DNA of 32,073 nucleotides. Origin: Parcubacteria group bacterium GW2011_GWE2_39_37 (lineage in GTDB: Bacteria > Patescibacteriota > Patescibacteriia > Patescibacteriales > GWE2-39-37). The notes under the pieces were generated by a model. That model was given only the letters and a program-made list of their open reading frames with translations. It searched no databases and was not told the DNA's origin. The position numbers were made by a program, and so were the translations under genes. This document shows positions 1-6,434 of this stretch, in pieces. The DNA is taken from positions 1-32,073 of the forward strand of contig LBWY01000004.1 in the NCBI GenBank assembly GCA_000995135.1. The letters are read 5' to 3'. Positions within the stretch are counted from its first letter, which is position 1. The number at the start of each line of letters is the position of its first letter.

Positions 1-1020
1 GCTTTTATTTCCGTTGGGTGGTGGGCATAATCATCGATGATTATCGCGCCTTTATATTCACCCATCTTCTGCATCCGTCGAGCTGTCCCTGTGAATTCTG
101 CCAAATTTTTTCTGATATCAACCAAATCGACTTCTAGTTCAATGGAAGCGGCGATGACGGCTAGGGCATTATAAATATTATGGATACCGGAAAGTTTTAT
201 ACTGAAGCTACCAAGCTCGCTTTGACTTTTGTTAAAATCTTCCTTCGCTTTTTCATCAGAAAAATCAGCTGCATCAGCATCCACGGCCATTCTTACTTTG
301 AAAAATTGCTGTCCATCTTGCTGGCTGATATCATAGGCCATAAAATCTGCAGTATTATTGATGGCATAGCTGATCACATGGCCTCGGCAATTAACTTTGG
401 CAACCTTGTTAATCGTTTCATCATCGAAATTGGCAACCAAAAAACCTTTGCTAGGAATTTTCTTGATAAAATCAATAAAAACATTTTGATAATCTTCTAC
501 AGTAGGAAAATAATCCGGATGATCATACTCGATATTATTTAGCAAGACACCTTTGGGGTTGAAATATTGCAGCTTGTTCTGGTACTCGTCTGCTTCAACT
601 ATTAGATAATGGGAGGTATTTACTAAGCTTGAACCGTTGAACTGAGGAACCACCGAACCCACCATCACATTCGGCTTTTTCCCGGCCTGCTCCAATACAA
701 AGCCAAGCCACGCCCAAGGCAATGGCATATGGAATCGCTCGAATCTTTCCGGTTACGGCTTTGGCTACCTCTGGATTGGTCTTGCTATTATACGAGCTTG
801 AATAAACAATCAAATCGGCATCTTTGGGAATATTATTTTCATCAAATTCTTCAATGACTTTTATTCCTGCTTTTTTCAAAACCTCATCGGTCATAAAGAT
901 TTCTTTGGTGTCGCTACCGATTACTTCGATGCCGTTATCAGCAAAAAATTGAGCAAGCATTGTCATGCCAACTCCTTTTATGCCGATCATGTAAATTTTT
1001 TTAAGTTTTGTTGTGTCCAT
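1..1020 (-). pseudogene. murC: UDP-N-acetylmuramate--L-alanine ligase MurC, frameshifted with internal deletion, C-terminus cut by window edge
   Basis: MurC adds L-Ala to UDP-MurNAc in the cytoplasm. The N-terminal part, read from ATG 1020, has the Mur-ligase Rossmann start (YMIGIKGVGMTMLAQFF) and runs to IPYAIALG near 712. From about 710 the homology continues in another frame: LGFVLEQAGKKPN, then VEADEYQNKL, NNIEYDHPDYFPT, GIHNIYNALAVIAAS and DDYAHHPTEIK, open to the window edge. About 25 residues normally lie between ALG(E) and the AWLGFVLE-like helix, including the GTHGKTTTT P-loop. They are absent, and the frame is lost at the join (about 705-714). The in-frame product would stop near 595. 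ATG 1035 is an alternative start; both lie at the edge of a palindromic repeat. Either this is a real pseudogene or a deletion or assembly error. The identity is firm; the disruption is directly visible. Confidence 0.88.
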
Positions 1021-1028
1021 TTTATTCT

Positions 1029-1187
1029 CTGTCATCTCGAATCCCTCAGCTGAGGGTGAGAGATCTCGGATAAAGGTAAAAGGTTTAATTAAGCCAAAGT
1101 TATTTTCTATTAAATTATTAATCAAAATATAGAATTTATACTTATCCGAGAGATCTCTCCTCGTCTGCTGACTCGTCGAGATGACAG
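1029..1187. repeat. REP-like inverted repeat pair (family with GAGATGACAG tail) at the murC start
   Basis: Two arms of about 45 bp, 1029-1073 and 1142-1187, are imperfect inverted copies separated by 68 bp of A/T-rich sequence. Both carry TTATCCGAG on the inner side and TCGAGATGACAG on the outer side. The left arm holds a perfect 14-bp palindrome, CCCTCAGCTGAGGG (1043-1056). The outer end of the left arm reaches into the murC start region: its conserved ATGACAG contains the alternative start at 1035. The tail motif resembles the element at 28304-28376. Confidence 0.8.
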
Positions 1188-1243
1188 GTGTTTATTAATA
1201 AGTATTGTTAATATTTTACCCTTATTTAACTAAAAAATCAAAT

Positions 1244-1267
1244 AAAAAGACCAGTTTTATACTGGTC
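1244..1267 (-). terminator. Intrinsic terminator of the 51-residue small gene
   Basis: On the minus strand GACCAGT-ATAAA-ACTGGTC forms a 7-bp perfect stem followed by TTTTT. The stem begins inside the UGA stop codon of the small gene upstream, so the transcript ends just after the coding sequence and murC is probably transcribed separately. Confidence 0.85.
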
Positions 1268-1421
1268 AGAAGGGTTGAGGTTGATGATCGGAAACGGAAT
1301 TCGCTACTGTGATTCTCGTTGCCTTACCGCCCTCTTCTTCGCTTGGGAAATAGCCGATACATCCTTCGGGTGTATAGACCTTGCCTTCGCGGTCGATGGT
1401 GACATCATTTACGGTTGACAT
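1266..1421 (-). CDS. 51-residue orphan small protein downstream of a SAM-I-like riboswitch
   Basis: I do not recognise the product. The frame ATG 1421 to TGA 1266-1268 encodes 51 residues beginning MSTVNDVTIDREGKVYTPEG, with one Cys (residue 21), an acidic EEEGG turn and a Pro/Gln-rich end. No membrane segment or signal peptide is visible. A strong Shine-Dalgarno sequence, GGAGGAG, sits 3-5 bases before the ATG, unlike most genes in this window, which have weak or no SD. By my count 77 of 156 bases are G or C (49%), clearly richer than the flanking sequence. It is alone in its transcript: a promoter, riboswitch and terminator platform lie upstream, and a terminator overlaps its stop. It may be a real small protein whose synthesis responds to SAM, or a leader peptide. 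Translation is inferred. Confidence 0.6.
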   Translation of the reverse strand: MSTVNDVTIDREGKVYTPEGCIGYFPSEEEGGKATRITVANSVSDHQPQPF

Positions 1422-1453
1422 GGACTCCTCCATTCCTCAAGCTACCCTTGAGG
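1422..1453 (-). promoter_or_regulatory. Strong RBS preceded by a hairpin
   Basis: Just upstream of the 51-residue ORF, minus-strand CCTCAAG-GGTAG-CTTGAGG (1435-1453) makes a 7-bp stem, followed by GGAGGAG at the ribosome-binding position. The hairpin leaves the SD exposed, so it may insulate or stabilise the RBS rather than block it. Confidence 0.55.
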
Positions 1454-1488
1454 TGGTCTTTGATTGAATTGTAGTCTTTAATTTCAAA

Positions 1489-1540
1489 ATGAGCATTAAA
1501 CAAAAAATCCTTCCTCCATTTTGGAAAAAGGTTTGCTCAT
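1489..1540 (-). terminator. Riboswitch expression-platform terminator
   Basis: Minus-strand CCTTTTTCC-AAAAT-GGAGGAAGG pairs over 9 bp (two G-U) at 1509-1531 and is followed by a six-T tract (1502-1507). ATGAGCA (1534-1540) and TGCTCAT (1489-1495) can extend the stem outward. The 3' arm word GGAGGAA also occurs at the 3' end of the adjacent aptamer, so the two compete for the same CCTTTTTCC strand, as expected of an antiterminator/terminator switch. Confidence 0.75.
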
Positions 1541-1544
1541 TTAG

Positions 1545-1646
1545 CTTTATCTTTCCTCCAAATTGGGGGTCTAGTGGCACCTTCCAACTTGGTTGGGGTT
1601 GTCGGCAGGTCTTTGGGCTAGTTCCCTCGCTGCGCTCTTGATAAAT
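1545..1646 (-). promoter_or_regulatory. SAM-I (S-box) type riboswitch aptamer
   Basis: The minus strand, read 1646 to 1545, carries the S-box signatures in order. P1 is TTTATC/GATAAA. After the 5' strand come AAGAG, a P2a arm GCAG, the kink-turn-like GAGGGAACTAGCCC, and the P2a' arm CTGC. Next is CAACC, then the P3 hairpin CCAAC-CAA-GTTGG, AAGGTGCC, a P4 hairpin CC-CC-AATTT-GG-GG, and GGAAAGATAAA closing P1. Deviations from the classic consensus are one extra A in the GGGACTGGCCC region and CGACAACC where GGCAACC is usual, so it may be a SAM-I clan variant. S-box RNAs bind S-adenosylmethionine and usually terminate transcription when it is bound. A terminator platform follows directly, supporting an OFF switch for the small gene downstream. 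Ligand identity is inferred from family resemblance. Confidence 0.75.
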
Positions 1647-1660
1647 ATTTTATTGTTAAA

Positions 1661-1692
1661 ATTATATTAAGTTAAAATCAAGGGTAAGTCAA
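1661..1692 (-). promoter_or_regulatory. Candidate promoter of the riboswitch transcript
   Basis: A consensus -10 TATAAT lies at 1661-1666 on the minus strand, about 15 bases before the riboswitch P1. TTGACT at 1687-1692 is a possible -35 but with a long 20-base spacer. Confidence 0.5.
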
Positions 1693-1702
1693 GTACGAAA
1701 TA

Positions 1703-1864
1703 CTAGTTAAAAGTAATTAAAAACAACAACCTAAATTTTAAATATATTTGTAATTTTCTTTGTCTTCTCTTTAATTGTTGATTAACGTCAACTTTTACCA
1801 AAGGATGAAAATTTGGCGTAGGGACAATTTCACGTATTAAATTGGCTATTATAAGCTGTCGCAA
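1703..1864 (-). CDS. Possible 53-residue basic small protein with TTG start
   Basis: I do not recognise this. A frame from TTG 1864 to TAG 1703-1705 gives 53 residues starting (M)RQLIIANLIREIVPTPNF. A strongly basic middle (QQLKRRQRK) is followed by a hydrophobic tail (FRLLFLITF). AAGGA lies five bases before the TTG, a good SD. It begins 24 bases after the stop of the pilin-like gene and could be co-transcribed with it. Against it: the start is TTG, there is no detectable homology by eye, and its end approaches the riboswitch promoter. Treat it as a candidate. Confidence 0.35.
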   Translation of the reverse strand: MRQLIIANLIREIVPTPNFHPLVKVDVNQQLKRRQRKLQIYLKFRLLFLITFN

Positions 1865-1888
1865 CCCCTTCCTTATTTTATTTGGTAT

Positions 1889-2401
1889 TTATTCTATGTT
1901 TATTCCATTGCAGTCTGTTGGAGAATTAAAATTTGTTCCATCAAATGAGATTATTTTAAGATCACTTACGCTTGGGTCAAAACAATATATTATTTTTTGA
2001 TTAGATGGTTTTATTTTTATAACATAATTTTGTTTCGTGGTAAAAACTTCGTATTCGACTTCGGCACTTTTTATTTTTCCAGCTAATGAAGGTGTTAGTT
2101 TAGAAATATCAACACCTTCTATAAAATTTGAATAATCGCCATGTTTTATTTTCCAGTCCTCTAAACCAATAACAATAGTACTGCCTATAACTCTTATCGC
2201 TGCTTCCCTTGAGCGGTCCCTTGAATCAGTTGCAAATTTAGAAAACTCATTTGCGGTTGATTTAATTTGAAAGTAAAGCGCGATTCTAATTATTGTACCG
2301 ATTAAAAATAGAATGGCAACAATAATTATTATTTTCTTCCAGTTCATGTTTTTTAATTTCATATTCATTTTTTTAGATAAGTTAATTATCCCATATCCCA
2401 A
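1889..2401 (-). CDS. Pilin-like membrane-anchored protein of unknown function
   Basis: The N-terminus is basic and then has one long membrane segment (KKIIIIVAILFLIGTIIRIALYF). A predicted extracytoplasmic domain of about 120 residues follows. RDRSREAAIRVIGSTIVI and DWKIKHGDYSNF recall the RDxxR..DL..I..ALE-YY...GxYP stretch of type IV pilin/GspG-like ectodomains. There is no G-F-T-L-x-E prepilin cleavage site, so it is probably a bitopic relative rather than a filament subunit. Two cysteines near the C-terminus could form a disulfide. Start codon choice is uncertain: ATGs at 2401, 2368 and 2362 are all possible and none has a good SD. It lies between murG and murC, where no pilus gene would be expected. 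Confidence 0.65.
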   Translation of the reverse strand: MGYGIINLSKKMNMKLKNMNWKKIIIIVAILFLIGTIIRIALYFQIKSTANEFSKFATDSRDRSREAAIRVIGSTIVIGLEDWKIKHGDYSNFIEGVDISKLTPSLAGKIKSAEVEYEVFTTKQNYVIKIKPSNQKIIYCFDPSVSDLKIISFDGTNFNSPTDCNGINIE

Positions 2402-2479
2402 GATTATTTAAATAAAATTAATAAATAAATTCTCATATTAACTACTAATATTATACAAAATATTAAAACAAATTTCAAA

Positions 2480-3571
2480 TCAAAACGGCTTATGATTTAA
2501 TATCTTTCCGATGATTTTAACTATTTCTTTTTTGGCGTCGCTTTTCATGATTTTCCTAATATTCTTACTCAATTCCTCTCGCAAGGCTTTATCTTCCAAA
2601 ATGGATTTTGTCACCATTACCAATAATTGTTCTTTTAAATCTGCTTGTTCGATTACTATTGCCGCATGGGCTTTTTTAAATATTGCTGCGTTTTCTTCTT
2701 GGTGAGTACCTGGCATGGGAATCAATAATGAGGGTTTGGCCAAATAAGCTAATTCACTTAAGAAACCGATGCCACAGCGAGAGATTACCAGATCAGCCAT
2801 TATTAAGGCCTCGGCAATTTGATCGGCATTTAAAAATTCAAAAGTTTTATAATTGTTGTGGCGGAGATTTTTCAAACCTTTTCCTTTGCCGGTAATGTGG
2901 ATAATCTGGCAAAATTTAGCTAATTGATTGACAGACTTTTCCACGACTTGATTTATCGCTTCCGCTCCCGTGCCGCCGCCGACTATCAAGACTAGCGGCA
3001 GGTTGTTTTTTAGCCCTAGTGTATTTTTGATTTTTTTGACGGGAACCATCAATTCTTTTCTGATCGGGTTGCCCACTAGCCTGGCTTTTGCTCCATAATC
3101 TGCTAAGGATTTTTCAAAAGTTACGGTGACAACATCACTAAATGGGCTCATTAGCTTGTTGGCCAAGCCTGGGCGAATATCCATCTGATGTGTAATGATC
3201 GGTTTTCGCAAAAGCCAGCCAGCCCAAATCACCGGTACGCTGACAAAACTGCCGGCATTCATGATCAAATCCGGTTTCCACTTTATCATTAGCCAAAGAG
3301 CTTCAAAAAACCCGAGCAAAATAAATAATGGGTCAATTAAATTTTTTAAATCAAAGTATCTTCTGAACTTTCCGTTGTGGATATGGCGGAATTGGATGCC
3401 TGCTTTTTTGACCATTTCTGATTCGACTCCTTTTTTTGAACCGATCCACAAAAAATTATATTCGCCTGGTACTGAATTGTTTTTCAACTCCTCGGCAACA
3501 GCCAATAAAGGAGTGACTGATCCACCCGTACCACCGCCGGTAAGAAGAATTTTGTAATGTTTTACAGTCAT
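2480..3571 (-). CDS. murG: UDP-N-acetylglucosamine--(MurNAc-pentapeptide)-lipid I GlcNAc transferase MurG
   Basis: MurG (GT28, GT-B fold) converts lipid I to lipid II on the cytoplasmic face of the membrane. At 363 residues it is the normal length. It has the N-terminal G-loop LLTGGGTGG (residues 9-17), the hydrophobic membrane-association patch around residues 75-100, the second G-loop VGGGTGAEAIN, and the donor-binding C-terminal region VISRCGIGFLSELAY with GTHQEENA. The His that normally follows GGTGG (GGTGGH) is Ser18 here. This His is conserved in E. coli-type MurG, so either the substitution is typical of this lineage or activity is altered. The ATG at 3571 has no close SD; a repeat arm with AAGGAGAGGGG lies about 13 bases upstream. 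It is in order with mraY and ftsW. Confidence 0.93.
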   Translation of the reverse strand: MTVKHYKILLTGGGTGGSVTPLLAVAEELKNNSVPGEYNFLWIGSKKGVESEMVKKAGIQFRHIHNGKFRRYFDLKNLIDPLFILLGFFEALWLMIKWKPDLIMNAGSFVSVPVIWAGWLLRKPIITHQMDIRPGLANKLMSPFSDVVTVTFEKSLADYGAKARLVGNPIRKELMVPVKKIKNTLGLKNNLPLVLIVGGGTGAEAINQVVEKSVNQLAKFCQIIHITGKGKGLKNLRHNNYKTFEFLNADQIAEALIMADLVISRCGIGFLSELAYLAKPSLLIPMPGTHQEENAAIFKKAHAAIVIEQADLKEQLLVMVTKSILEDKALREELSKNIRKIMKSDAKKEIVKIIGKILNHKPF

Positions 3572-3584
3572 AAACGAATTTTAT

Positions 3585-3709
3585 CCCCTCTCCTTACGAA
3601 GGAGAGGGCTAGGGTGAGGTTTGTCGTTAATAAATCATGCTCATAAATCGAAAAATTTACAAACTATCAACCAACCTCACCCCTCCCTCTCCTTAGTAAG
3701 GAGAGGGGG
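3585..3709. repeat. REP/MITE-like element, copy A (CCCTCTCC family)
   Basis: A 125-bp unit with terminal inverted repeats of about 37 bp (3585-3621 and 3673-3709). Each arm is a hairpin, CCTCTCCTT-acg/agt-AAGGAGAGG, followed inward by GGGTGAGGTT. The loop between the arms is A/T-rich. A second copy lies at 19582-19703. The right arm ends two bases from the ftsW stop codon, and the left arm supplies an SD-like AAGGAGAGGGG upstream of murG. Confidence 0.88.
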
Positions 3710-3711
3710 AA

Positions 3712-4845
3712 TTAATATTTCGCCTGCCGGCTGATATTTGCCAAGATGCCGACTGCAGCAAGAGCGGACATGATTGCCGATCCACCACTGCTGATAAACG
3801 GAAGCGGTACGCCGGTCATCGGCATCAGGTTGATCATACCGCCGATATTGATGATGGCCTGGATAGTGATCCAGGATACAATACCGATAGCCAATACTTG
3901 GCCGAAATGGTCTGGTGAGTTTTTTGCGATAATGTAACCTCGATAAAATAATATCAAAAACAAGATTACTAGAAGACTTGAAAAAACAAAGCCCATTTCC
4001 TCACCGATTACCGGGAAAATCGAATCACCGCTAACCTCTGGAAGGTACATTAATTTTTGCCTGGAAGCCCCGAATCCTCTGCCCCAGAGACCGCCGGAAC
4101 CGACTGCAATCAAAGATTGATTGACTTGATAGCAGGTACCTGCAGAATTATAGCTAGGATCCATAAAGCAGCGGAAACGTTCCGCCTGATAGGGCTTTAA
4201 CTGCACCATTATGAATAGGGCGATAATGCCGGCTAAAATGATCATAAAAATATGGCTCACCTTGCCTCCACCAACAAAATATGCGATTAAAGAAGTGATG
4301 ACAATAATTGAGAGTGTACCGAAATCCGGCTGCATCAACATCAGGAAAGCAATCACGCCAAGCACTGCCAAGAAAGGACCGACACCCTGGGAAACTGATT
4401 CTAGTTTCTTATTCCTTGCCTCCAGCCAAGCAGCTAAATATATTAGAAAAGTTAATTTTACGAATTCTGAAGGTTGAAGCGAAAAACCGAAAATATTTAT
4501 CCAGCTTTGAGCTTTAAAATTTGCCGATGAAGAGATACCAGGAATAAACACTAATATCAACAAGACAACAGAGAAGATTAATAAATGGATAGAATATTTC
4601 TTCCAGATATGATAATCGGTTTTTGAAAAATAAAAAAATAATCCGATGCCGATCAAAAGAGCCAGAAATTGATGTTTAATAAAGTAGTAGCCGTCATTAA
4701 ACCTGGAATAAGCAAATGTTCCAGAGGCACTTGAAAGCATGATCAAGCCCAAAAGTATGATTATGGAAACTGTGACTAACATGGCAATATCGGGCTCCCC
4801 ATTTCTGCCGATAAGCTTGTTGAATTTTTGCTTGAATTGAGCCAT
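3712..4845 (-). CDS. ftsW: SEDS peptidoglycan glycosyltransferase FtsW
   Basis: FtsW polymerises lipid II into glycan strands at the division septum together with a class B PBP. The protein has about ten membrane segments and the SEDS motifs: AYSRFNDGYYFIKHQ early, LKPYQAERFRCFMDP, YQVNQSLIAVGSGGLWGRG, LPEVSGDSIFPVIGEEMGF, and GVPLPFISSGGSA near the C-terminus. I chose ATG 4845 (MAQFKQKF, 377 residues), one base after the mraY stop. A longer reading from 4893 would overlap mraY by 47 bases. RodA is the alternative, but the setting after mraY and before murG favours FtsW. Confidence 0.92.
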   Translation of the reverse strand: MAQFKQKFNKLIGRNGEPDIAMLVTVSIIILLGLIMLSSASGTFAYSRFNDGYYFIKHQFLALLIGIGLFFYFSKTDYHIWKKYSIHLLIFSVVLLILVFIPGISSSANFKAQSWINIFGFSLQPSEFVKLTFLIYLAAWLEARNKKLESVSQGVGPFLAVLGVIAFLMLMQPDFGTLSIIVITSLIAYFVGGGKVSHIFMIILAGIIALFIMVQLKPYQAERFRCFMDPSYNSAGTCYQVNQSLIAVGSGGLWGRGFGASRQKLMYLPEVSGDSIFPVIGEEMGFVFSSLLVILFLILFYRGYIIAKNSPDHFGQVLAIGIVSWITIQAIINIGGMINLMPMTGVPLPFISSGGSAIMSALAAVGILANISRQAKY

Positions 4846-4846
4846 G

Positions 4847-5896
4847 TTAAAAAGTTTTATCCAAAAGGAAGACAAATAAGCCGATTGCAGCACATATCTG
4901 AGCGATTATCCAAAAGCGCATCACGATTTTCGGTTCAGACCAGCCGATCGCTTCAAAATGATGGTGGATCGGCGAGGATAAGAATATTTTTTTGCCTCTT
5001 AATTTTTTTGATAATAATTGAATGATTACGGAAGCGGATTCTATGACAAAAATAAATCCGATAATCGGCAGAATCAATGCGCTGTTAGTCAACATGGCAA
5101 TAACACCGAGAGTAACCCCTAAACTCATTGAGCCGGTATCGCCCATAAAAAAACGTGCCGGATGAATATTGAACCACAAAAAGGAAAGTAAGGCACCCAC
5201 AATTACGCCACAAAAAGTTGCTAGATCATATTTGCCTTGAACAAAGGCGATAACGCCAAAAGCGCTGAAGCAGGTCATTAAGACTCCGCCAGCTAGGCCA
5301 TCCAGTCCGTCTGTCTCATTGACAGAAAAAGCTGTAGCTACGATTACCAGGATAAAAATCAGGATATAAGACCAACCCAACTGTAAATTGCCATAAAAAG
5401 GAATGTGGAGAAAATCCCAACCTAGTTTATAATAAAACCACCAAGCACCGACAGCGGCAATTCCGGAATATATCATTAAACGGTGTCTTACTTTAAGTCC
5501 GCCCCCACCCAAGACTCCTTTTCCCTTTACATCAAGCCAATCGTCAACCATGCCGACCAAAGCGGAGGCAACCAAAGCACCTAAAGGTAGAAGAGTTTGG
5601 CTTCTGGATAAAAAATTCAGATCATCAAGAATCTGCCAGGAAAAAAATTTGCTCAAGTAATAAAATAATAAGGAAAAGATAAGTACTGTAACCCAGATCA
5701 ATAATCCGCCCATCACCGGCGTACCCGCCTTGGCTGCATGTAATTGGGTAAATACTGGCGTTGCGCCACTACTGCGAATATTCTTCCCCATTTTGTATTT
5801 GTACAAAAAATGAGTTAGCAATGGGGTCCAGGCAATGGCAAAAATAAAAGCCAAGGAAGTCAAAAATAGGATTCGAACGATATAAAAAGTCTCCAT
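4847..5896 (-). CDS. mraY: Phospho-N-acetylmuramoyl-pentapeptide-transferase MraY
   Basis: MraY transfers phospho-MurNAc-pentapeptide from UDP to undecaprenyl phosphate, making lipid I. This 349-residue polytopic protein shows HAAKAGTPVMGG in the first cytoplasmic loop, LVGMVDDWLDV (DD motif), NETDGLDGLAGG (catalytic Asp region), FFMGDTGSMSLG, and the metal/substrate loop SSPIHHHFEAIGW. About ten membrane helices are visible. Its stop codon lies one base from the ftsW start, and it begins 7 bases after the preceding membrane ORF, consistent with one transcript. Confidence 0.96.
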   Translation of the reverse strand: METFYIVRILFLTSLAFIFAIAWTPLLTHFLYKYKMGKNIRSSGATPVFTQLHAAKAGTPVMGGLLIWVTVLIFSLLFYYLSKFFSWQILDDLNFLSRSQTLLPLGALVASALVGMVDDWLDVKGKGVLGGGGLKVRHRLMIYSGIAAVGAWWFYYKLGWDFLHIPFYGNLQLGWSYILIFILVIVATAFSVNETDGLDGLAGGVLMTCFSAFGVIAFVQGKYDLATFCGVIVGALLSFLWFNIHPARFFMGDTGSMSLGVTLGVIAMLTNSALILPIIGFIFVIESASVIIQLLSKKLRGKKIFLSSPIHHHFEAIGWSEPKIVMRFWIIAQICAAIGLFVFLLDKTF

Positions 5897-5903
5897 AGCG
5901 TGG

Positions 5904-6311
5904 TTATCTAAAATTTATTAAATATAATGTCGCATGAGCGATCAACAAAAATATATTTGCCAAAAGGGCGCTCATTAGCAAGATGTGAGAAATGAACTTA
6001 TCGTTCCGGTAATTATTGACTAAGATCAAATTGACCAAAAAGATAGTAAGGGCCAACAAAGGAAGCGTGTATAGCTGTTTTTCATTCCCTATAAGATTGG
6101 CACCGAAGTCTACGTTGTAATGTAGGATTACTTGATCTGCGGTGTTTTTTTGGTTGATGAATATCGCCAAGATCCAATTAAGTAGATTGATAAATATGGT
6201 CGCCGAGAAATAGATTTTGAAATACAAAAGACCGAAAAGATTACTTGCTAATCCTTTCAGCCATTGCCTGAATAAAAAAATGTTGTTTAAAATTTTAGAA
6301 AAAAATATCAT
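5904..6311 (-). CDS. Small multi-spanning membrane protein, function unknown
   Basis: 135 residues with at least three hydrophobic segments (around residues 35-52, 83-100 and 108-130) and the conserved-looking loop VILHYNVDFGANLIGNEKQLY between the first two. Loops of this HYN...G...G type occur in hypothetical CPR membrane proteins next to cell-wall genes; I know no assigned function. It is the first gene of the mraY-ftsW-murG transcript, ending 7 bases before mraY. The start at 6311 has no clear SD. Confidence 0.7.
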   Translation of the reverse strand: MIFFSKILNNIFLFRQWLKGLASNLFGLLYFKIYFSATIFINLLNWILAIFINQKNTADQVILHYNVDFGANLIGNEKQLYTLPLLALTIFLVNLILVNNYRNDKFISHILLMSALLANIFLLIAHATLYLINFR

Positions 6312-6397
6312 AAGAGGCTTTACTTTGCATCCGTTCCTTTATTACATTAACACATTTATTTTTTTTTATAAAGATATTTTATATTAATACTGATTTA

Positions 6398-6406
6398 TGT
6401 TATAAT
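6398..6406 (+). promoter_or_regulatory. Extended -10 promoter of the pilus operon
   Basis: TG-T-TATAAT at 6398-6406 is a perfect extended -10 about 28 bases before the pilB start. No good -35 is visible, which an extended -10 can tolerate. The region 6312-6434 separates divergent genes. Confidence 0.6.
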
Positions 6407-6434
6407 AAATTTACTATAAAATTACTCGGAATAA

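Noticed and set aside
180-542. Open frame on the plus strand across the murC C-terminal half
   Set aside because: It is the antisense of a continuous, well-conserved MurC reading on the minus strand; its translation has no family resemblance.
1545-1646. SAM-IV, SAM-II or another riboswitch class for the aptamer
   Set aside because: The AAGAG/GAGGGA/CAACC/AAGGTGCC/GAUAA order and the P4 before the closing P1 strand fit SAM-I best; a SAM-I/IV variant remains possible.
1800-1835. GTAGGGACAATT-like fragment resembling another bacterial palindromic repeat
   Set aside because: Only one degenerate half is present and no hairpin forms, so it is not supported as a repeat.
3746-4517. Several plus-strand frames inside ftsW
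   Set aside because: Shadows of a GC-skewed, hydrophobic-rich minus-strand gene; no start signals or homology.
6312-6345. 11-codon ORF on the minus strand with AAAGGA before its ATG, ending inside the membrane ORF
   Set aside because: Could be a leader peptide, but it is too short and lacks an attenuator-like structure; chance is likely in this A/T-rich gap.
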